The notes beneath the pieces were generated by a model that did not search any database, had not been told where the DNA came from, and worked only from the letters and a program-made list of their open reading frames with translations. Source: Pseudomonas pharyngis (GTDB lineage Bacteria > Pseudomonadota > Gammaproteobacteria > Pseudomonadales > Pseudomonadaceae). From it: a stretch of DNA of 59,073 nucleotides. The translations under genes and the position numbers were made by a program. Numbering within the stretch: position 1 is the stretch's first letter; every line of letters starts with the position of its first letter. Where the stretch lies: the NCBI RefSeq assembly GCF_021602345.1, contig NZ_BQID01000022.1:1-59073 (forward strand). The letters run 5' to 3'. Positions 19,791 to 32,446 of this stretch are shown here, piece by piece.

Positions 19791-22700
19791 AAAACAACAG
19801 ACGGAAACCGGTCGCTTCCGGGGTTTCTCTGCGCCAGCATTTACGCAGAAGATGGGCGAACAGTTGGCGGTCGCGCAGGCTGGCCATCTGCCGGGCGAGG
19901 GACGCAGAGCCCCCTGTCTCCGGATTGTTGGGAACAGCGGCGTGCATCCACTGATTCAGGTCGCTGTCGAGCTGGGCGTATTCGAGGCTGAGCCGCGACA
20001 GTTCTGCATTCGCCCCGTGAGGGTGGGCTTGCAGTCGCGCGACCATGTCCTGCAAGTCGCCCTGCAACAGGCTCGGGTACACCTGCCTGATGCGGTTTTC
20101 CAGAGTGCGCGGGGTGCGCGGCGTTTCTCGGGCGTAACCTTGTGCCCCGGTTAGGCGCAGAGTCTCGATGGCCGGCGGGGAAGGGGGTTCGTTGACAATC
20201 GTCAGGCGCAGATCACTGCGTGGCAGCGGATTGTCACGCAGGGCCTGCCTGAGCTTTTCACCTTCACCGATGTGCAGGTTCAATGCCTGGCGCTGGGCGT
20301 CCGGCAAGGCTTGCAGAACACAGGTGTAGAAATCGGCGGTCCCCTGCAACTCCAGACCGTGCTGGTCATACGGCTTCCATCGACCGTTGGCGTCGAGTAC
20401 CAGTACCCTCCTGATGGCGGCCGATTCGGGACCCGTGCTGTCGAGCAGTAGTCCTTGCGGGGATCCGGAGCGTACCTCCAGACGCACGTCGCCAGACCAG
20501 CCCGGTAATCGCTGGAGGCTGTGCAGCGCCAGGGTGTCGGAGTCGGGGTTGCTCACCGAATCCAGCTCCAGCCCTTCGTAGGCGCGAGTCACCCGCAGTT
20601 CATGCCGGGCCTCTTGCGCCAGTTCCTGTTGCCGAGCGGGCCAGTTTCCGGCTTCGATCTCCAACAGTTCCGAACCCGTGGCGGTATTGAGCAGCGCTTC
20701 GCTGATTTTTGCGGGCAGGCGGGGTTCGTGCAGGGCCACGGTTCTTGCCAGCGGTTCATCGCGGTGTTGAAGCGTCTGATAGCGCGTCTCGAACAAGGCC
20801 GTGCGTTCAGTTGTCGCGATCTGCGTCAGGCGGGCACGCAGGTTTCGGGTGCGTACTTCGAGGGCGATCACCTGGCCGAATTCCTCTTCAAGCAGCGTAT
20901 TGATTTCGTGGTTGTCGAGGGTCTGCAGCAGAGTCTTGAGCAAGTCGCCGTCGGTCAGTCTGTTCTCATGGATGTCCGTCAGCGGCAACTGTTGATCGGT
21001 GGAGGATTGCCAGACGACGTCGCCCTGTTCGCTGAACAGGCGCAGTCGTCTGCCGGAGGGCCACAGGTGCTGATCCTTGAGAAGCTGGAGTTGAATCAGC
21101 GGATCGGCAGTGAGGTAATCCTCGGCCTTGCTGCTGCCGATCCGGTCGATGAAATCCTGCAAGTCCCGATCAATCAGAAAACGCTGGAGACTGTCGGCCA
21201 GCAAGGGCGGCATGGGCTCGCGGTTCATGTGCATCCTGCGCAGGACGTCTTCGTCGCAACCGCTGACCTCGAGCAGCCGTTCGCGTCGCGTCGGGGGCAA
21301 CGATTCAACACTTGGACCCAGGCGCTGCAATACCGTCGCTCTGTCCCATTCCAGCGGGCGCTCGAGTTCGGTATGGAAGGCGCCTTCACCGTTATGGAAA
21401 ACGGTCGGGCGATACGCGTCCGGTCGGCTCGGATGTTCGATGTATAACTTGTCCGGCTGTCCCGAATGGCTGACGGCGTAGTGCCCCTGTTCGGCCGGCA
21501 GCCATTTGCGGCCTTGATACTCATGCAGGCCGGACGGGTCCGGCACGCTGCGGTCGGGCGGCAGGGCCTGCTGTTCGTAGGGCTTCAGGTCCGGCTTCCA
21601 ATACAGCGTTTTGCCATTGCGTAACTTGACCGGCCGGAAACGATCGATGAAGGCCACGACGGGGGCCGGCAGAACCCTGGGAAGTTCGGCCAGGGCGATA
21701 CTGCCGCCAATGCCGAAAGCGCCGAGTTGCACCAGGGATTCCAGCGCGGCGAAGAGCTGCTCTCCGGCCTCGGTGGCCAATCCTTGAGCCCAATCGACAA
21801 TGCCCTCGAATACCTCGTCGAGAAACTGATAGGCCATGTAAGCCATCATCATTTCACCCAGGAACGGTATGAAGGGCAGCACGACAAACGCGGCAATCTG
21901 GAGAATCGATGTCGCCACGCTGACAAAGTAATCCCATCGTGCCCAGCGGGCATTGCGGTCGACAATCGCGGTCGGGACGGCAAGGGTGGCGGCATCGTTG
22001 AGTATTTTGTTCAGCTTGCGTTGATAAAGGTGTTCCGACAGGTCGCCAGCGATGGCGCTGATCGCCAGCTGCAACTTGGGGTGCTCAATGGGGGTATCGC
22101 GCCAGGTGGGCTGCGGGTTGCCGGCTTCGGGGGCGTGCCATTTCACATGGCTCAGGCGCCGGTTCAGCTCGGAGAAGAATTGCCCCCGCTGGGCATGGGC
22201 GACGAATCCGCTGAAAAATTGCTGGTACTGCGGGGAGCGCAATTGACGGGTGAGTTCCTTCTCCAGTTCGGCGGTCGAGGCATAGTATTTGACCGGGTGC
22301 TCAGGGTCGCCTGGCACGTAGGCCACCACGCCTGCCGGTGTGCCTGCCTGTTCCAGGTCTGGCGCAAAAATCACGATACCTGCCAGCTCCGCCGACATCA
22401 TCGTCAGATCGTGACAGCGCAGGGTCTGGCCGTTCACCCGCATGCCCTGCAAACCGTCGCTCAGGCCACCGATCAGGCGATACCAGCGTTCGTCGATATC
22501 CCGGTTGAGGCGCGCCAGCTCAAGCGCGGCTTTGAGACCTGCGATCTGGGTCGCTTTGACCTTCGGGGTCAATTCAGCGGCCACGACCGGATCGGAGATG
22601 CCGAGGCTGGTTTCAAGGTAGCGCTTGTAGCCTGCGCCGATATCCAGCTCCCGGCACAGGCGAGTGAAAGCAGGTATGCCGATTTGTGCGCCGAGCGCCG

Positions 22701-23247
22701 GCCGTGTCTCGAACTGTCCTGTGGCCGACGGTTTGCTGATGAAGCAGGAGTCGCTGTCGTAGGCGTCGGCTCGTGTTTCATGTTCTTCGAAGTTGTGCAG
22801 CGCCGCGTCCAGCAAGGAAACCGTCCAGACCCGTACGCCGGTGCGGATGGAAAGGCCGGGCGGCGTGATCGGAATATAGAGGCGCAGGAAAGTTGCCCTC
22901 ACGTCCAGCTCAAGTCCGTAGCGTGATTTCAACCCGGTTTTCAGCAAGGGTTCGGCAAAAGTGTGGGCGTCCTGCACGCCTTCCAGCAACTGATCGACAC
23001 TGTTTTGCACCTGCATGTGATCTGCGATGGCGGCGCGTAGCGCGAGGTGTTGTGCCCGTGGTGCCAACTTGAATGTGTCGGGAATTGTGCTGCGCGCATT
23101 TTTCAGTGCGTCGCGCCTGGTTTGCGAGGACTTGCCCAGCCATTCAGGGATGCCATTGAGAAGGGGTTGATAGTGTGGCGGCGAATGAAGCGGGGCGTAC
23201 TCGGAAGCCAGAGGAGGCACGGGTGGTTTTTCGGTCGGTGATTGCAT
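15508..23247 (-). CDS. Giant dermonecrotic-toxin-like N-domain plus five leucine-rich modules
   Basis: 2579 residues. Residues about 1-640 match the DUF6543 dermonecrotic-toxin-like N-terminal region of pseudomonads. Hydrophobic helices lie at about 440-520 (SILQIAAFVVLPFIPFLG and LVQLGAFGIGGSIAL), which could insert into a membrane. A charged middle follows to about 1150. From about 1158 to the end, five leucine-rich-repeat modules of 304, 304, 304, 303 and about 207 residues follow. Each is introduced by GD/E-[ML]-P-x-L-S-x-D/Q-F-x-H and linked by a helical spacer (QASxxxYRLxGSLxxGR, then W). Relatives commonly end in a NEL ubiquitin-ligase domain; here the protein stops within the last module and no NEL Cys motif is seen. 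No classical signal peptide is present. It could be a secreted effector or a large surface protein. It stands alone between argR and astC, on the opposite strand. Confidence 0.85.
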   Translation of the reverse strand: MQSPTEKPPVPPLASEYAPLHSPPHYQPLLNGIPEWLGKSSQTRRDALKNARSTIPDTFKLAPRAQHLALRAAIADHMQVQNSVDQLLEGVQDAHTFAEPLLKTGLKSRYGLELDVRATFLRLYIPITPPGLSIRTGVRVWTVSLLDAALHNFEEHETRADAYDSDSCFISKPSATGQFETRPALGAQIGIPAFTRLCRELDIGAGYKRYLETSLGISDPVVAAELTPKVKATQIAGLKAALELARLNRDIDERWYRLIGGLSDGLQGMRVNGQTLRCHDLTMMSAELAGIVIFAPDLEQAGTPAGVVAYVPGDPEHPVKYYASTAELEKELTRQLRSPQYQQFFSGFVAHAQRGQFFSELNRRLSHVKWHAPEAGNPQPTWRDTPIEHPKLQLAISAIAGDLSEHLYQRKLNKILNDAATLAVPTAIVDRNARWARWDYFVSVATSILQIAAFVVLPFIPFLGEMMMAYMAYQFLDEVFEGIVDWAQGLATEAGEQLFAALESLVQLGAFGIGGSIALAELPRVLPAPVVAFIDRFRPVKLRNGKTLYWKPDLKPYEQQALPPDRSVPDPSGLHEYQGRKWLPAEQGHYAVSHSGQPDKLYIEHPSRPDAYRPTVFHNGEGAFHTELERPLEWDRATVLQRLGPSVESLPPTRRERLLEVSGCDEDVLRRMHMNREPMPPLLADSLQRFLIDRDLQDFIDRIGSSKAEDYLTADPLIQLQLLKDQHLWPSGRRLRLFSEQGDVVWQSSTDQQLPLTDIHENRLTDGDLLKTLLQTLDNHEINTLLEEEFGQVIALEVRTRNLRARLTQIATTERTALFETRYQTLQHRDEPLARTVALHEPRLPAKISEALLNTATGSELLEIEAGNWPARQQELAQEARHELRVTRAYEGLELDSVSNPDSDTLALHSLQRLPGWSGDVRLEVRSGSPQGLLLDSTGPESAAIRRVLVLDANGRWKPYDQHGLELQGTADFYTCVLQALPDAQRQALNLHIGEGEKLRQALRDNPLPRSDLRLTIVNEPPSPPAIETLRLTGAQGYARETPRTPRTLENRIRQVYPSLLQGDLQDMVARLQAHPHGANAELSRLSLEYAQLDSDLNQWMHAAVPNNPETGGSASLARQMASLRDRQLFAHLLRKCWRRETPEATGFRLLFSEPLPGDLPVLSASFDHITNLELTGTDNPGSVDAFLQRFPNLQRLALNHFDLDDLPQSLQTMRSLRQLRLRQCGVVLTPQNQLLLSSLNELTALDLQGNPLGITMDVNGLSALTYLNLMDTGISALPSGLLDHPRIRSAWLAGNQITSLPGVLFELSPSTGATFDFAGNPLSSATREQVKVYFNRTGNYMGVRPEQPEIDRTKMLFTDLNDRQASELIYRLPGSLAQGRLQLERWEAEITRLTADLARWVRDIPDRNPLSGETLTLNERLEELFARETFAGRLERLWRHRSTTQPLVRAETLNAQATFMGDMPVLSADFSHIRTLSLSGNKSITSTSSFLASFPRLTTLVLRDFTLDRTAQTLARLPALEALVLKNCGVTFSAEAQAALAAMPALDSLELPGNPLGDSPDVGALSQLNYLDLSSTGINEAPVGMTRHPNLKTAIVSDNRISEFPEDFFQLPATVSEGFDFSGNPLSAETRERIKTYSREIGPDFGIPADEADIAATKALFPALDTEEASDVFYGLPGDLEQGRILLRHWKAEIEQLVADLEQWKTAIPASHPVSGQPLSPTEMFVEHTRRTAFADQLERLWHMRSSDNPRQRHDTLITTLTFIGELPRLSADFSHIAELSVHGSTTLSATDAFLGSFTGLHHLELHDFNLAEIPRACARMPSLQRLILENCRLSLTSPGQTILSSLNALQYLNLSRNPLGTPPPLDSLPALIHLRLVDTQLTSVPDGLLTHPRLTVAIFDRNRISELPEDLFDIPVNTPRQFTFADNPLTPATRDRVKVCFQEHRQNFGVSMPNEDLDRLIELFPSVDREDAERVLYLLPGTIEQGRAQIARWESELQQLVEALHRWVGDIPERFPATDEVLSQIERDTERAEREAFRLELEAFWRERLEENPETRAVTLSLNLAFIGDMPTLSTDFSHVTALSLHGNSQLRINDSFLHCFPGLETLELRELALGRIPQPITRMPALEELALSDCDVVLDSEGHTVLGMLTRLKSLDLYRNPLGMVPDLRNLRALEYLDLSATAITELPAGLLNHPALETVVLNNNRITELPEDVFALPAAVGNGYDFGDNPLNAATRDRIKIYYRRNGEDLGVMAEMTDLIRVQTLYPALDDEQASAFVYRLDGSLADGRSELTRLETELATLLGDLAAWEADLPVNDISGQPLDAAERLKEEQNRARFKEELLTCWRKTPLEGADIEDHRFASSLPLRGELPTLTAQFGHVSDLYLLSVSDHSPRIGRFLEAFPSLDSLDIRGYDLRTVPEAIFRMGRLTSLSLPECNITLTPNDVHGLAGLHTLELLHLQDNPLGLAPDLSNLQALTDLDLSTTGIREIPKGALGNFNWMEIDLSGNEISEMPDELMEVPAYVGDRYDLRGNPFSMRAMNRIRAYFQETGNTLNVDGILDHPPQVIRPVVNIED

Positions 23248-24774
<1,527 letters not shown>

Positions 24775-24781
24775 TAGCCCC

Positions 24782-24810
24782 TTCGGCGCCTGACTTGATC
24801 AGGCGCCGAA
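24782..24810 (+). terminator. Hairpin after astC
   Basis: The perfect 12-bp arms TTCGGCGCCTGA and TCAGGCGCCGAA enclose a 5-nt loop. It is followed after a few bases by a short T-run (CAATTTT). Confidence 0.7.
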
Positions 24811-24837
24811 CCCAATTTTGATGCCGGGCAAAATCAA

Positions 24838-24930
24838 ATGTGGGAGCAGGCTTGCTCGCGAAAGCGGTGGTCAGACAGCGAAAATGTTGACTGACAATCC
24901 GCTTTCGCGAGCAAGCCCGCTCCCACACTG
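24838..24930. repeat. REP pair between astC and aruF
   Basis: GTGGGAGCAGGCTTGCTCGCG and its inverted copy CGCGAGCAAGCCCGCTCCCAC flank about 45 bp. Each is a Pseudomonas REP palindrome of a subtype different from those at 9555 and 28565. Confidence 0.85.
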
Positions 24931-24996
24931 ATCTCTGTGTATGCAGTAACTGCCCGGTTATTTTTCTGTGAATTGATAAGAGAAAGGAGTGACACC

Positions 24997-26016
24997 ATGC
25001 TGGTGATGCGCCCCGCGCAAATGGCTGATCTGGGCGAGGTACAGCGTCTGGCTGCGGACAGCCCGATTGGTGTCACTTCCTTGCCGGATGACGTTGAACG
25101 CCTGAGCGACAAGATCGCCGCGAGCGAAGCCTCGTTTGCCGCCGAGGTGAGCTTCAACGGTGAAGAGAGTTACTTCTTCGTCCTCGAAGACACTGCCACC
25201 GGCAAACTGGTGGGCTGCTCGGCAATCGTCGCGTCGGCCGGTTACTCCGAGCCGTTCTACAGCTTTCGCAACGAGACCTTCGTGCACGCCTCTCGCGAGC
25301 TGAAGATCCACAACAAGATCCACGTGCTCTCGCAATGCCACGACCTGACCGGCAACAGCTTGCTGACCAGTTTCTACGTGCAGCGCGAGCTGGTGGGTTC
25401 GCCTTGGGCCGAGCTCAACTCCCGTGGCCGTCTGCTGTTCGTCGCCAGCCACCCGGAGCGGTTCGCCGATTCGGTGGTGACCGAGATCGTCGGTTACAGC
25501 GACGAGAACGGCGACTCGCCATTCTGGGATGCCATTGGTCGCAACTTCTTCGACCTGAACTACGCCGAGGCCGAGCGCCTGTGTGGCCTGAAAAGCCGTA
25601 CGTTCCTCGCCGAGTTGATGCCGCATTACCCGATCTACGTGCCGCTGCTGCCGGACTCCGCTCAGGAAGCGATGGGCCAGGTACACCCGCGTGCGCAGAT
25701 CACCTTCGACATCCTGATGCGCGAAGGCTTCGAGACCGATCACTACATCGACATCTTTGACGGTGGCCCGACCCTGCATGCGCGTGTTTCGGGGATCCGT
25801 TCGATCGCCCAGAGCCGTGTGGTGCCGGTGAAGCTCGGCGAGCCGGTCAAAGGTGCCGGTCGCCAGTATCTGGTGGCCAATGCCCAGTTGCAGGATTACC
25901 GCGCGGTATTGCTCGAGCTGGATTACGCGCCGGGCAAACCGGTGACCCTGGATCTGGAAGCGGCCGAAGCCCTGGGCGTCGGTGAAGGTGCCAGCGTGCG
26001 CCTGGTGGCGGTTTAA
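24997..26016 (+). CDS. aruF: Arginine/ornithine succinyltransferase, alpha subunit
   Basis: 339 residues from the ATG at 24997, preceded by AAAGGAGTG. It belongs to the AstA family with a GNAT-like core (MLVMRPAQMADLGEVQRLA). It transfers succinyl from succinyl-CoA to the alpha-amino group of arginine or ornithine, the first step of the pathway. Pseudomonads use two paralogous subunits, AruF and AruG, in one heteromeric enzyme. This is the alpha subunit, and the next gene encodes beta. Shared motifs include the EL(N)SRGRLLF and ELMPHYPIYVPLLP stretches. Confidence 0.94.
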   Translation: MLVMRPAQMADLGEVQRLAADSPIGVTSLPDDVERLSDKIAASEASFAAEVSFNGEESYFFVLEDTATGKLVGCSAIVASAGYSEPFYSFRNETFVHASRELKIHNKIHVLSQCHDLTGNSLLTSFYVQRELVGSPWAELNSRGRLLFVASHPERFADSVVTEIVGYSDENGDSPFWDAIGRNFFDLNYAEAERLCGLKSRTFLAELMPHYPIYVPLLPDSAQEAMGQVHPRAQITFDILMREGFETDHYIDIFDGGPTLHARVSGIRSIAQSRVVPVKLGEPVKGAGRQYLVANAQLQDYRAVLLELDYAPGKPVTLDLEAAEALGVGEGASVRLVAV

Positions 26017-26067
26017 CGCCTTAGCGAGTTTCACGGGTGGCCACGGCGGCCCGTTTGAGGAGATAGC

Positions 26068-28559
<2,492 letters not shown>

Positions 28560-28564
28560 TGCTA

Positions 28565-28630
28565 ATCGCTGGCAAGCCAGCTCCCACAAGGGCAATGAGA
28601 TCCCTGTGGGAACTGGCTCGCCAGCGATGG
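28565..28630. repeat. REP pair between astD and astB
   Basis: TCGCTGGCAAGCCAGCTCCCAC and its inverted copy lie within 66 bp. Such pairs can modulate mRNA stability between operon genes. Confidence 0.85.
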
Positions 28631-28696
28631 CCGCGCCGCGGTCTCAAAGAATAGTTACTGAAGCCTATAACAACAGATTCTCGTGGAGCCTCGCTG

Positions 28697-30043
28697 ATGA
28701 AATCCTATGAAGTCAATTTTGACGGTCTAGTGGGGCCGACCCATAACTACGGTGGTCTGTCCTACGGCAACGTTGCGTCCCAGAGCAACAGCCAGCAATC
28801 CTCGAACCCCAAGGAAGCGGCGCTGCAAGGTCTGGCGAAAATGAAAGCGCTGATGGAAATGGGCTTTCAGCAGGGCGTTCTCGCACCGCAGGAACGTCCG
28901 GACGTGGCTGCCTTGCGCCGTCTGGGTTTCAGCGGCACCGACGCTCAAGTGATCGAGCGCGCCGCCAAAGAAGCGATGCCGCTGCTGGTCGCCAGTTGCT
29001 CGGCGTCGAGCATGTGGGTGGCCAACGCCGCCACGGTCAGCCCGAGTGCCGACACTGCTGACGGTCGCGTGCATTTCACCGCCGCCAACCTGAACTGCAA
29101 ATACCACCGCAGCATCGAACACCCGACCACCAGTCGCGTGCTGGGCGCAATGTTCGCCAACCAGCAACACTTCGCTCACCACGCCGCATTGCCGGCGGTG
29201 GCGCAGTTCGGCGACGAAGGCGCAGCGAACCACACCCGTTTCTGCCGTGAGTACGGCGAGGCCGGCGTCGAGTTCTTCGTGTTCGGTCGCAGTGCGTTCG
29301 ACACTCGCTACCCGGCACCGCAGAAATACCCGGCGCGCCAGACCCTCGAAGCGTCGCAGGCGGTTGCCCGTCTGCACGGCCTGCGTGATGACGGCGTGGT
29401 CTACGCGCAGCAGAATCCGGCCGTTATCGACCAGGGCGTGTTCCACAACGACGTGATCGCGGTGGGCAACGGCGAGGTGCTGTTCTATCACGAGGACGCG
29501 TTCCTCGACACCGATCAGATGCTGGCCGAACTGCAAGCCAAACTGGCCAAGGTCGGCGGCAAGTTCCAGTCGGTCTGTGTGCCGCGTTCGGCGGTCACCG
29601 TGGACGACGCCGTGCGTTCCTACCTGTTCAACAGCCAGCTGCTGTCGCGCCCTGATGGTTCGATGCTGCTGATCGTGCCGGAAGAATGCCGTGGCAACGA
29701 GCGCGTGTGGAATTACCTTCAAGGCCTGACCAGCTCCGGCGGCCTGATCCGTGAAGTGAAAGTCTTCGACCTCAAGCAAAGCATGCAGAACGGCGGTGGC
29801 CCGGCGTGCCTGCGACTGCGCGTCGCGCTCAACGAAACCGAGCTGGCGGCCGTCAACCCAGGGGTTATCATGACCGCCCCGTTGTACGGTTCGTTGACCG
29901 CATGGGTTGAAAAGCACTACCGCGACCGCCTGACCGAAAGCGATCTGGCGGATCCGCAGTTGCTACTTGAATGCCGGACGGCACTGGATGAACTGACGCA
30001 AATCCTTAAACTGGGCGCGGTTTATCCATTCCAGATCAATTGA
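28697..30043 (+). CDS. astB: N-succinylarginine dihydrolase (AruB)
   Basis: 448 residues of the amidinotransferase/dihydrolase fold. It hydrolyses N2-succinylarginine to succinylornithine, CO2 and two ammonia, the second step. It opens with the family start [23 protein letters not shown]. The catalytic Cys is near the end in [10 protein letters not shown], and the active-site His is in [10 protein letters not shown]. The hairpin at 30050 follows directly. Confidence 0.95.
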   Translation: MKSYEVNFDGLVGPTHNYGGLSYGNVASQSNSQQSSNPKEAALQGLAKMKALMEMGFQQGVLAPQERPDVAALRRLGFSGTDAQVIERAAKEAMPLLVASCSASSMWVANAATVSPSADTADGRVHFTAANLNCKYHRSIEHPTTSRVLGAMFANQQHFAHHAALPAVAQFGDEGAANHTRFCREYGEAGVEFFVFGRSAFDTRYPAPQKYPARQTLEASQAVARLHGLRDDGVVYAQQNPAVIDQGVFHNDVIAVGNGEVLFYHEDAFLDTDQMLAELQAKLAKVGGKFQSVCVPRSAVTVDDAVRSYLFNSQLLSRPDGSMLLIVPEECRGNERVWNYLQGLTSSGGLIREVKVFDLKQSMQNGGGPACLRLRVALNETELAAVNPGVIMTAPLYGSLTAWVEKHYRDRLTESDLADPQLLLECRTALDELTQILKLGAVYPFQIN

Positions 30044-30049
30044 TGGCCG

Positions 30050-30073
30050 GCGCGCCGCCTGAACGCGGCGCGC
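30050..30073 (+). terminator. GC hairpin after astB
   Basis: GCGCGCCGC and GCGGCGCGC are 9-bp perfect arms with a 6-nt loop, followed by GGCTTTTCTCCC. It may be a partial terminator or an mRNA-stabilising hairpin inside the operon. Confidence 0.5.
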
Positions 30074-30106
30074 GGCTTTTCTCCCCCAACAGAGCGTAAA
30101 AAAGAC

Positions 30107-30397
30107 ATGAGCGATTCCCTGCGGCTGATCCTTGAAGACACCGACGGCAAGCAACTGGAAACTTCCTGCACCCGCGTCGCGGTCATGTGGCAAGGCAAAG
30201 AGCTGTGGATCCAGCAGGACGGCCGTGGCCAACTGCTGATCGGCGTGGACGTCGAAGAGGGCGACGAAGAGTACGCCAACCTGCTGTTGCGCCCATTGGC
30301 GACTAATCTGGTAAGTCTGCAACTGGAGATGGAACCGGCTGACCTCGGCGACGACGACGGCCACGTGCACGGCCCGGATTGCAACCACGACCACTAA
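30107..30397 (+). CDS. Conserved small protein of the aru cluster with a His-rich tail
   Basis: 96 residues. The N-terminal 80 residues are a beta-rich domain (LRLILEDTDGKQLETSCTRVAVMWQGKELWIQQDGRGQLLIGVDVEEGD). The last 20 are Asp/His-rich (DDDGHVHGPDCNHDH), a likely metal-binding tail with five acidic or His clusters and one Cys. A small ORF occupies the same place between aruB and aruE in P. aeruginosa. No function is established. Because AstE, the next gene 12 bp on, is a zinc enzyme, a role in metal delivery is conceivable but not shown. Confidence 0.8.
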   Translation: MSDSLRLILEDTDGKQLETSCTRVAVMWQGKELWIQQDGRGQLLIGVDVEEGDEEYANLLLRPLATNLVSLQLEMEPADLGDDDGHVHGPDCNHDH

Positions 30398-30409
30398 GGA
30401 AACCGCTCT

Positions 30410-31420
30410 ATGCTCGCCCTCGGCAAACTGCTTGAACTGACCCTCGCCGGCCGCGAACCGGCGGAGAAGACTCAACTGACTGTCGAAGGCGTGCGCATGC
30501 GCTGGTTGAGCGAGGGTGCGCTGGAAGTCCGGCCACCCGAAGCGCGCGATAACGGCTTGGACCTGCTGCTGTCGGCAGGCATCCACGGTAATGAAACGGC
30601 ACCGATCGAATTGCTCGACCGGCTGCTGCATGACATCGCTCGCGGCGACCTGAAGCCGCGTGCACGTATTCTGTTTCTGTTCGGCAACCCGGAAGCGATT
30701 CGCAAGGGCGAGCGTTTCGTCGAGCAGGACGTCAATCGGCTGTTCAATGGCCGTCACGAACAAAGCAGCGGTTCCGAAGCCCTGCGTGCCTGCGAACTGG
30801 AACGGCTGGCGGCGAGTTTCTTCAGCCTTCCTGGCCGTCAGCGCCTGCACTACGACCTGCACACGGCGATTCGCGGTTCGAAGATCGAGCAGTTCGCTTT
30901 GTATCCGTGGAAGGAAGGTCGCCAGCATTCCCGTCTTGAACTGGCCCGTCTGCGCGCCGCCGGCATGGAAGCGGTGCTGTTGCAGAACAAGCCGTCGATC
31001 GTGTTCAGCTCCTACACCTACGACAAGCTGGGGGCCGAGTCCTTCACGCTGGAACTGGGCAAGGCGCGGCCATTCGGGCAGAACGCCGGGGTCAATGTGT
31101 CGCTGCTGGAAACCCGTCTGAAGCAGATCATCGAAGGCACCGAGCCGGAGATGGCCGAGCAGGGCCTGGACGGTCTGCAACTGTTCAGCGTGGCCCGGGA
31201 AATCATCAAGCACAGCGATGCGTTCCGCCTGAATCTGCCGGCGGACATCGAAAACTTTTCGGAACTGGATGTGGGTTATGTGCTGGCCGAAGACCTGGCC
31301 AATACCCGCTGGATCATCGAAGAGCAGGGCGCGCGGATTATCTTCCCCAATCCCAAGGTCAAGAACGGCCTGCGAGCGGGCATTCTGATCGTGCCGACCA
31401 CTGACGAAAATCTTGCCTGA
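30410..31420 (+). CDS. astE: Succinylglutamate desuccinylase (AruE)
   Basis: 336 residues. It is a zinc-dependent hydrolase that splits N-succinylglutamate into succinate and glutamate, the fifth and last step. Zinc motif [16 protein letters not shown] (H-x2-E), the arginine in [22 protein letters not shown], the third zinc ligand in YDLHTAIR, and the catalytic Glu in [12 protein letters not shown] are all present. It ends the operon before a strong terminator. Confidence 0.95.
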   Translation: MLALGKLLELTLAGREPAEKTQLTVEGVRMRWLSEGALEVRPPEARDNGLDLLLSAGIHGNETAPIELLDRLLHDIARGDLKPRARILFLFGNPEAIRKGERFVEQDVNRLFNGRHEQSSGSEALRACELERLAASFFSLPGRQRLHYDLHTAIRGSKIEQFALYPWKEGRQHSRLELARLRAAGMEAVLLQNKPSIVFSSYTYDKLGAESFTLELGKARPFGQNAGVNVSLLETRLKQIIEGTEPEMAEQGLDGLQLFSVAREIIKHSDAFRLNLPADIENFSELDVGYVLAEDLANTRWIIEEQGARIIFPNPKVKNGLRAGILIVPTTDENLA

Positions 31421-31426
31421 AACTGA

Positions 31427-31455
31427 ATCTCCCCCGCGCAGCGCGCGGGGGAGAT
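31427..31455. terminator. Terminator between convergent astE and the lumazine synthase gene
   Basis: ATCTCCCCCGCGC and GCGCGGGGGAGAT form 13-bp perfect arms with a 3-nt loop. The T-rich flank is short. Confidence 0.75.
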
Positions 31456-31465
31456 CGTTATTTCA

Positions 31466-31975
31466 TCAGACCGCTACAGCACGCGGCTCGGTGCGGCGCA
31501 ACGCACGCACTTTCTGCAACGTATCGGCGCAGGTCTTCGCCGCTTCCTGACCCTTGTGCACGAAATGCTCGAAGAAGAACTTCTGGTGTTCTTCGCCGGC
31601 ATGGAAGTGGTGCGGGGTCAGCGACACCGAAAACACCGGTACTTCGGTTTCCAGCTGCACCTGCATCAGGCCGCTGACCACCGACTGGGCGACGAACTCG
31701 TGACGGTAGATCCCGCCGTCCACCACCAGCGCCGCCGCGACGATACCGGCATAACGACCGGTCTTGGCCAGCAGCTTGGCGTGCAGAGGCATTTCAAAGG
31801 CGCCGCCGACTTCGAAGAAATCGATGTCCGATTCCTGATAACCCTGAGCGATCATTTCGGCGAGGAAGCCTTTACGGCTCTGGTCGACGATTTCCTTGTG
31901 CCAGCAGGCCTGGATGAACGCGACGCGCTCGCCGTGAGGGTGTTTGCTTTTGCTGTCGATAGCGGTGGGTTGCAT
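31466..31975 (-). CDS. ribH: 6,7-dimethyl-8-ribityllumazine synthase, RibH2-like
   Basis: 169 residues. Lumazine synthase joins 3,4-dihydroxybutanone phosphate with the ribityl-aminouracil in riboflavin synthesis. Motifs are RVAFIQACWHKEIVDQSRKGF, EVGGAFEMPLHAKLLAKTGRY and HEFVAQSVVSGLMQVQLETEVPVFSVSLTPHHF. The last replaces the common GVLT with SVSLTPHHF and lacks the usual Lys/Arg pattern of housekeeping RibH, so this resembles the type II (RibH2) enzymes. It is a single gene under an FMN riboswitch, apart from other rib genes in this window. A second, housekeeping copy would be expected elsewhere in the genome. Confidence 0.85.
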   Translation of the reverse strand: MQPTAIDSKSKHPHGERVAFIQACWHKEIVDQSRKGFLAEMIAQGYQESDIDFFEVGGAFEMPLHAKLLAKTGRYAGIVAAALVVDGGIYRHEFVAQSVVSGLMQVQLETEVPVFSVSLTPHHFHAGEEHQKFFFEHFVHKGQEAAKTCADTLQKVRALRRTEPRAVAV

Positions 31976-32080
31976 GTTCTGACTCCTGTTTGTGTGAAAA
32001 ACAGGGCGTTATGAATCGAAAGGGATTCAAGGGGACGCACGCTCGCGCATACACGGCGGACGGCCCTTTGGCGTCAATCC

Positions 32081-32246
32081 CGTTCTCTCTTCATCCGGAC
32101 TGTGACCGTCGGCCCCGGAATCACACCGGGTCTGCTGACCTTGCCGCCGCTCACGGCTTTTGCCGTGCTCGTCACCAAGCGCTCGCGGGCTATGCGCATT
32201 GCGCGCAATTACCGCCGGTGGGGAATTGCACCCCGCCCTGAGAACG
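32081..32246 (-). promoter_or_regulatory. FMN riboswitch (RFN element)
   Basis: On the minus strand, the conserved RFN blocks appear in order: TTCTCAGGGCGGGGTG, AATTCCCCACCGGCGGTA, AGCCCGCGAGCG, GGTCAGCAGACCCGGTG, ATTCCGGGGCCGACGGTC and ACAGTCCGGATG followed by AGAGAAC. The closing helix GTTCTC/GAGAAC is present. It should switch off the lumazine synthase gene about 105 bp downstream when FMN is abundant. Confidence 0.96.
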
Positions 32247-32446
32247 TTTCGCCGCCCTTTATCGGGCGGCGCAGCGTTTTTAACACAGATTGCCAGGCCG
32301 TGCATTGCGCCTTTGTGATGATTGCCATCGGATTATTCGAAGCGTGAAAACGACTTTTCCTTGCGCAAGGGTTGATTAATCCGCGCCATGCCCGCAGTAA
32401 TTCGTCTTCGAAAAGGGATTTTCCCTGCTGACTTGAGGCCAGGTTC

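Noticed and set aside
15508-23247. NEL-type ubiquitin ligase annotation for the giant protein
   Set aside because: No NEL domain or its catalytic Cys motif is seen after the last leucine-rich module.
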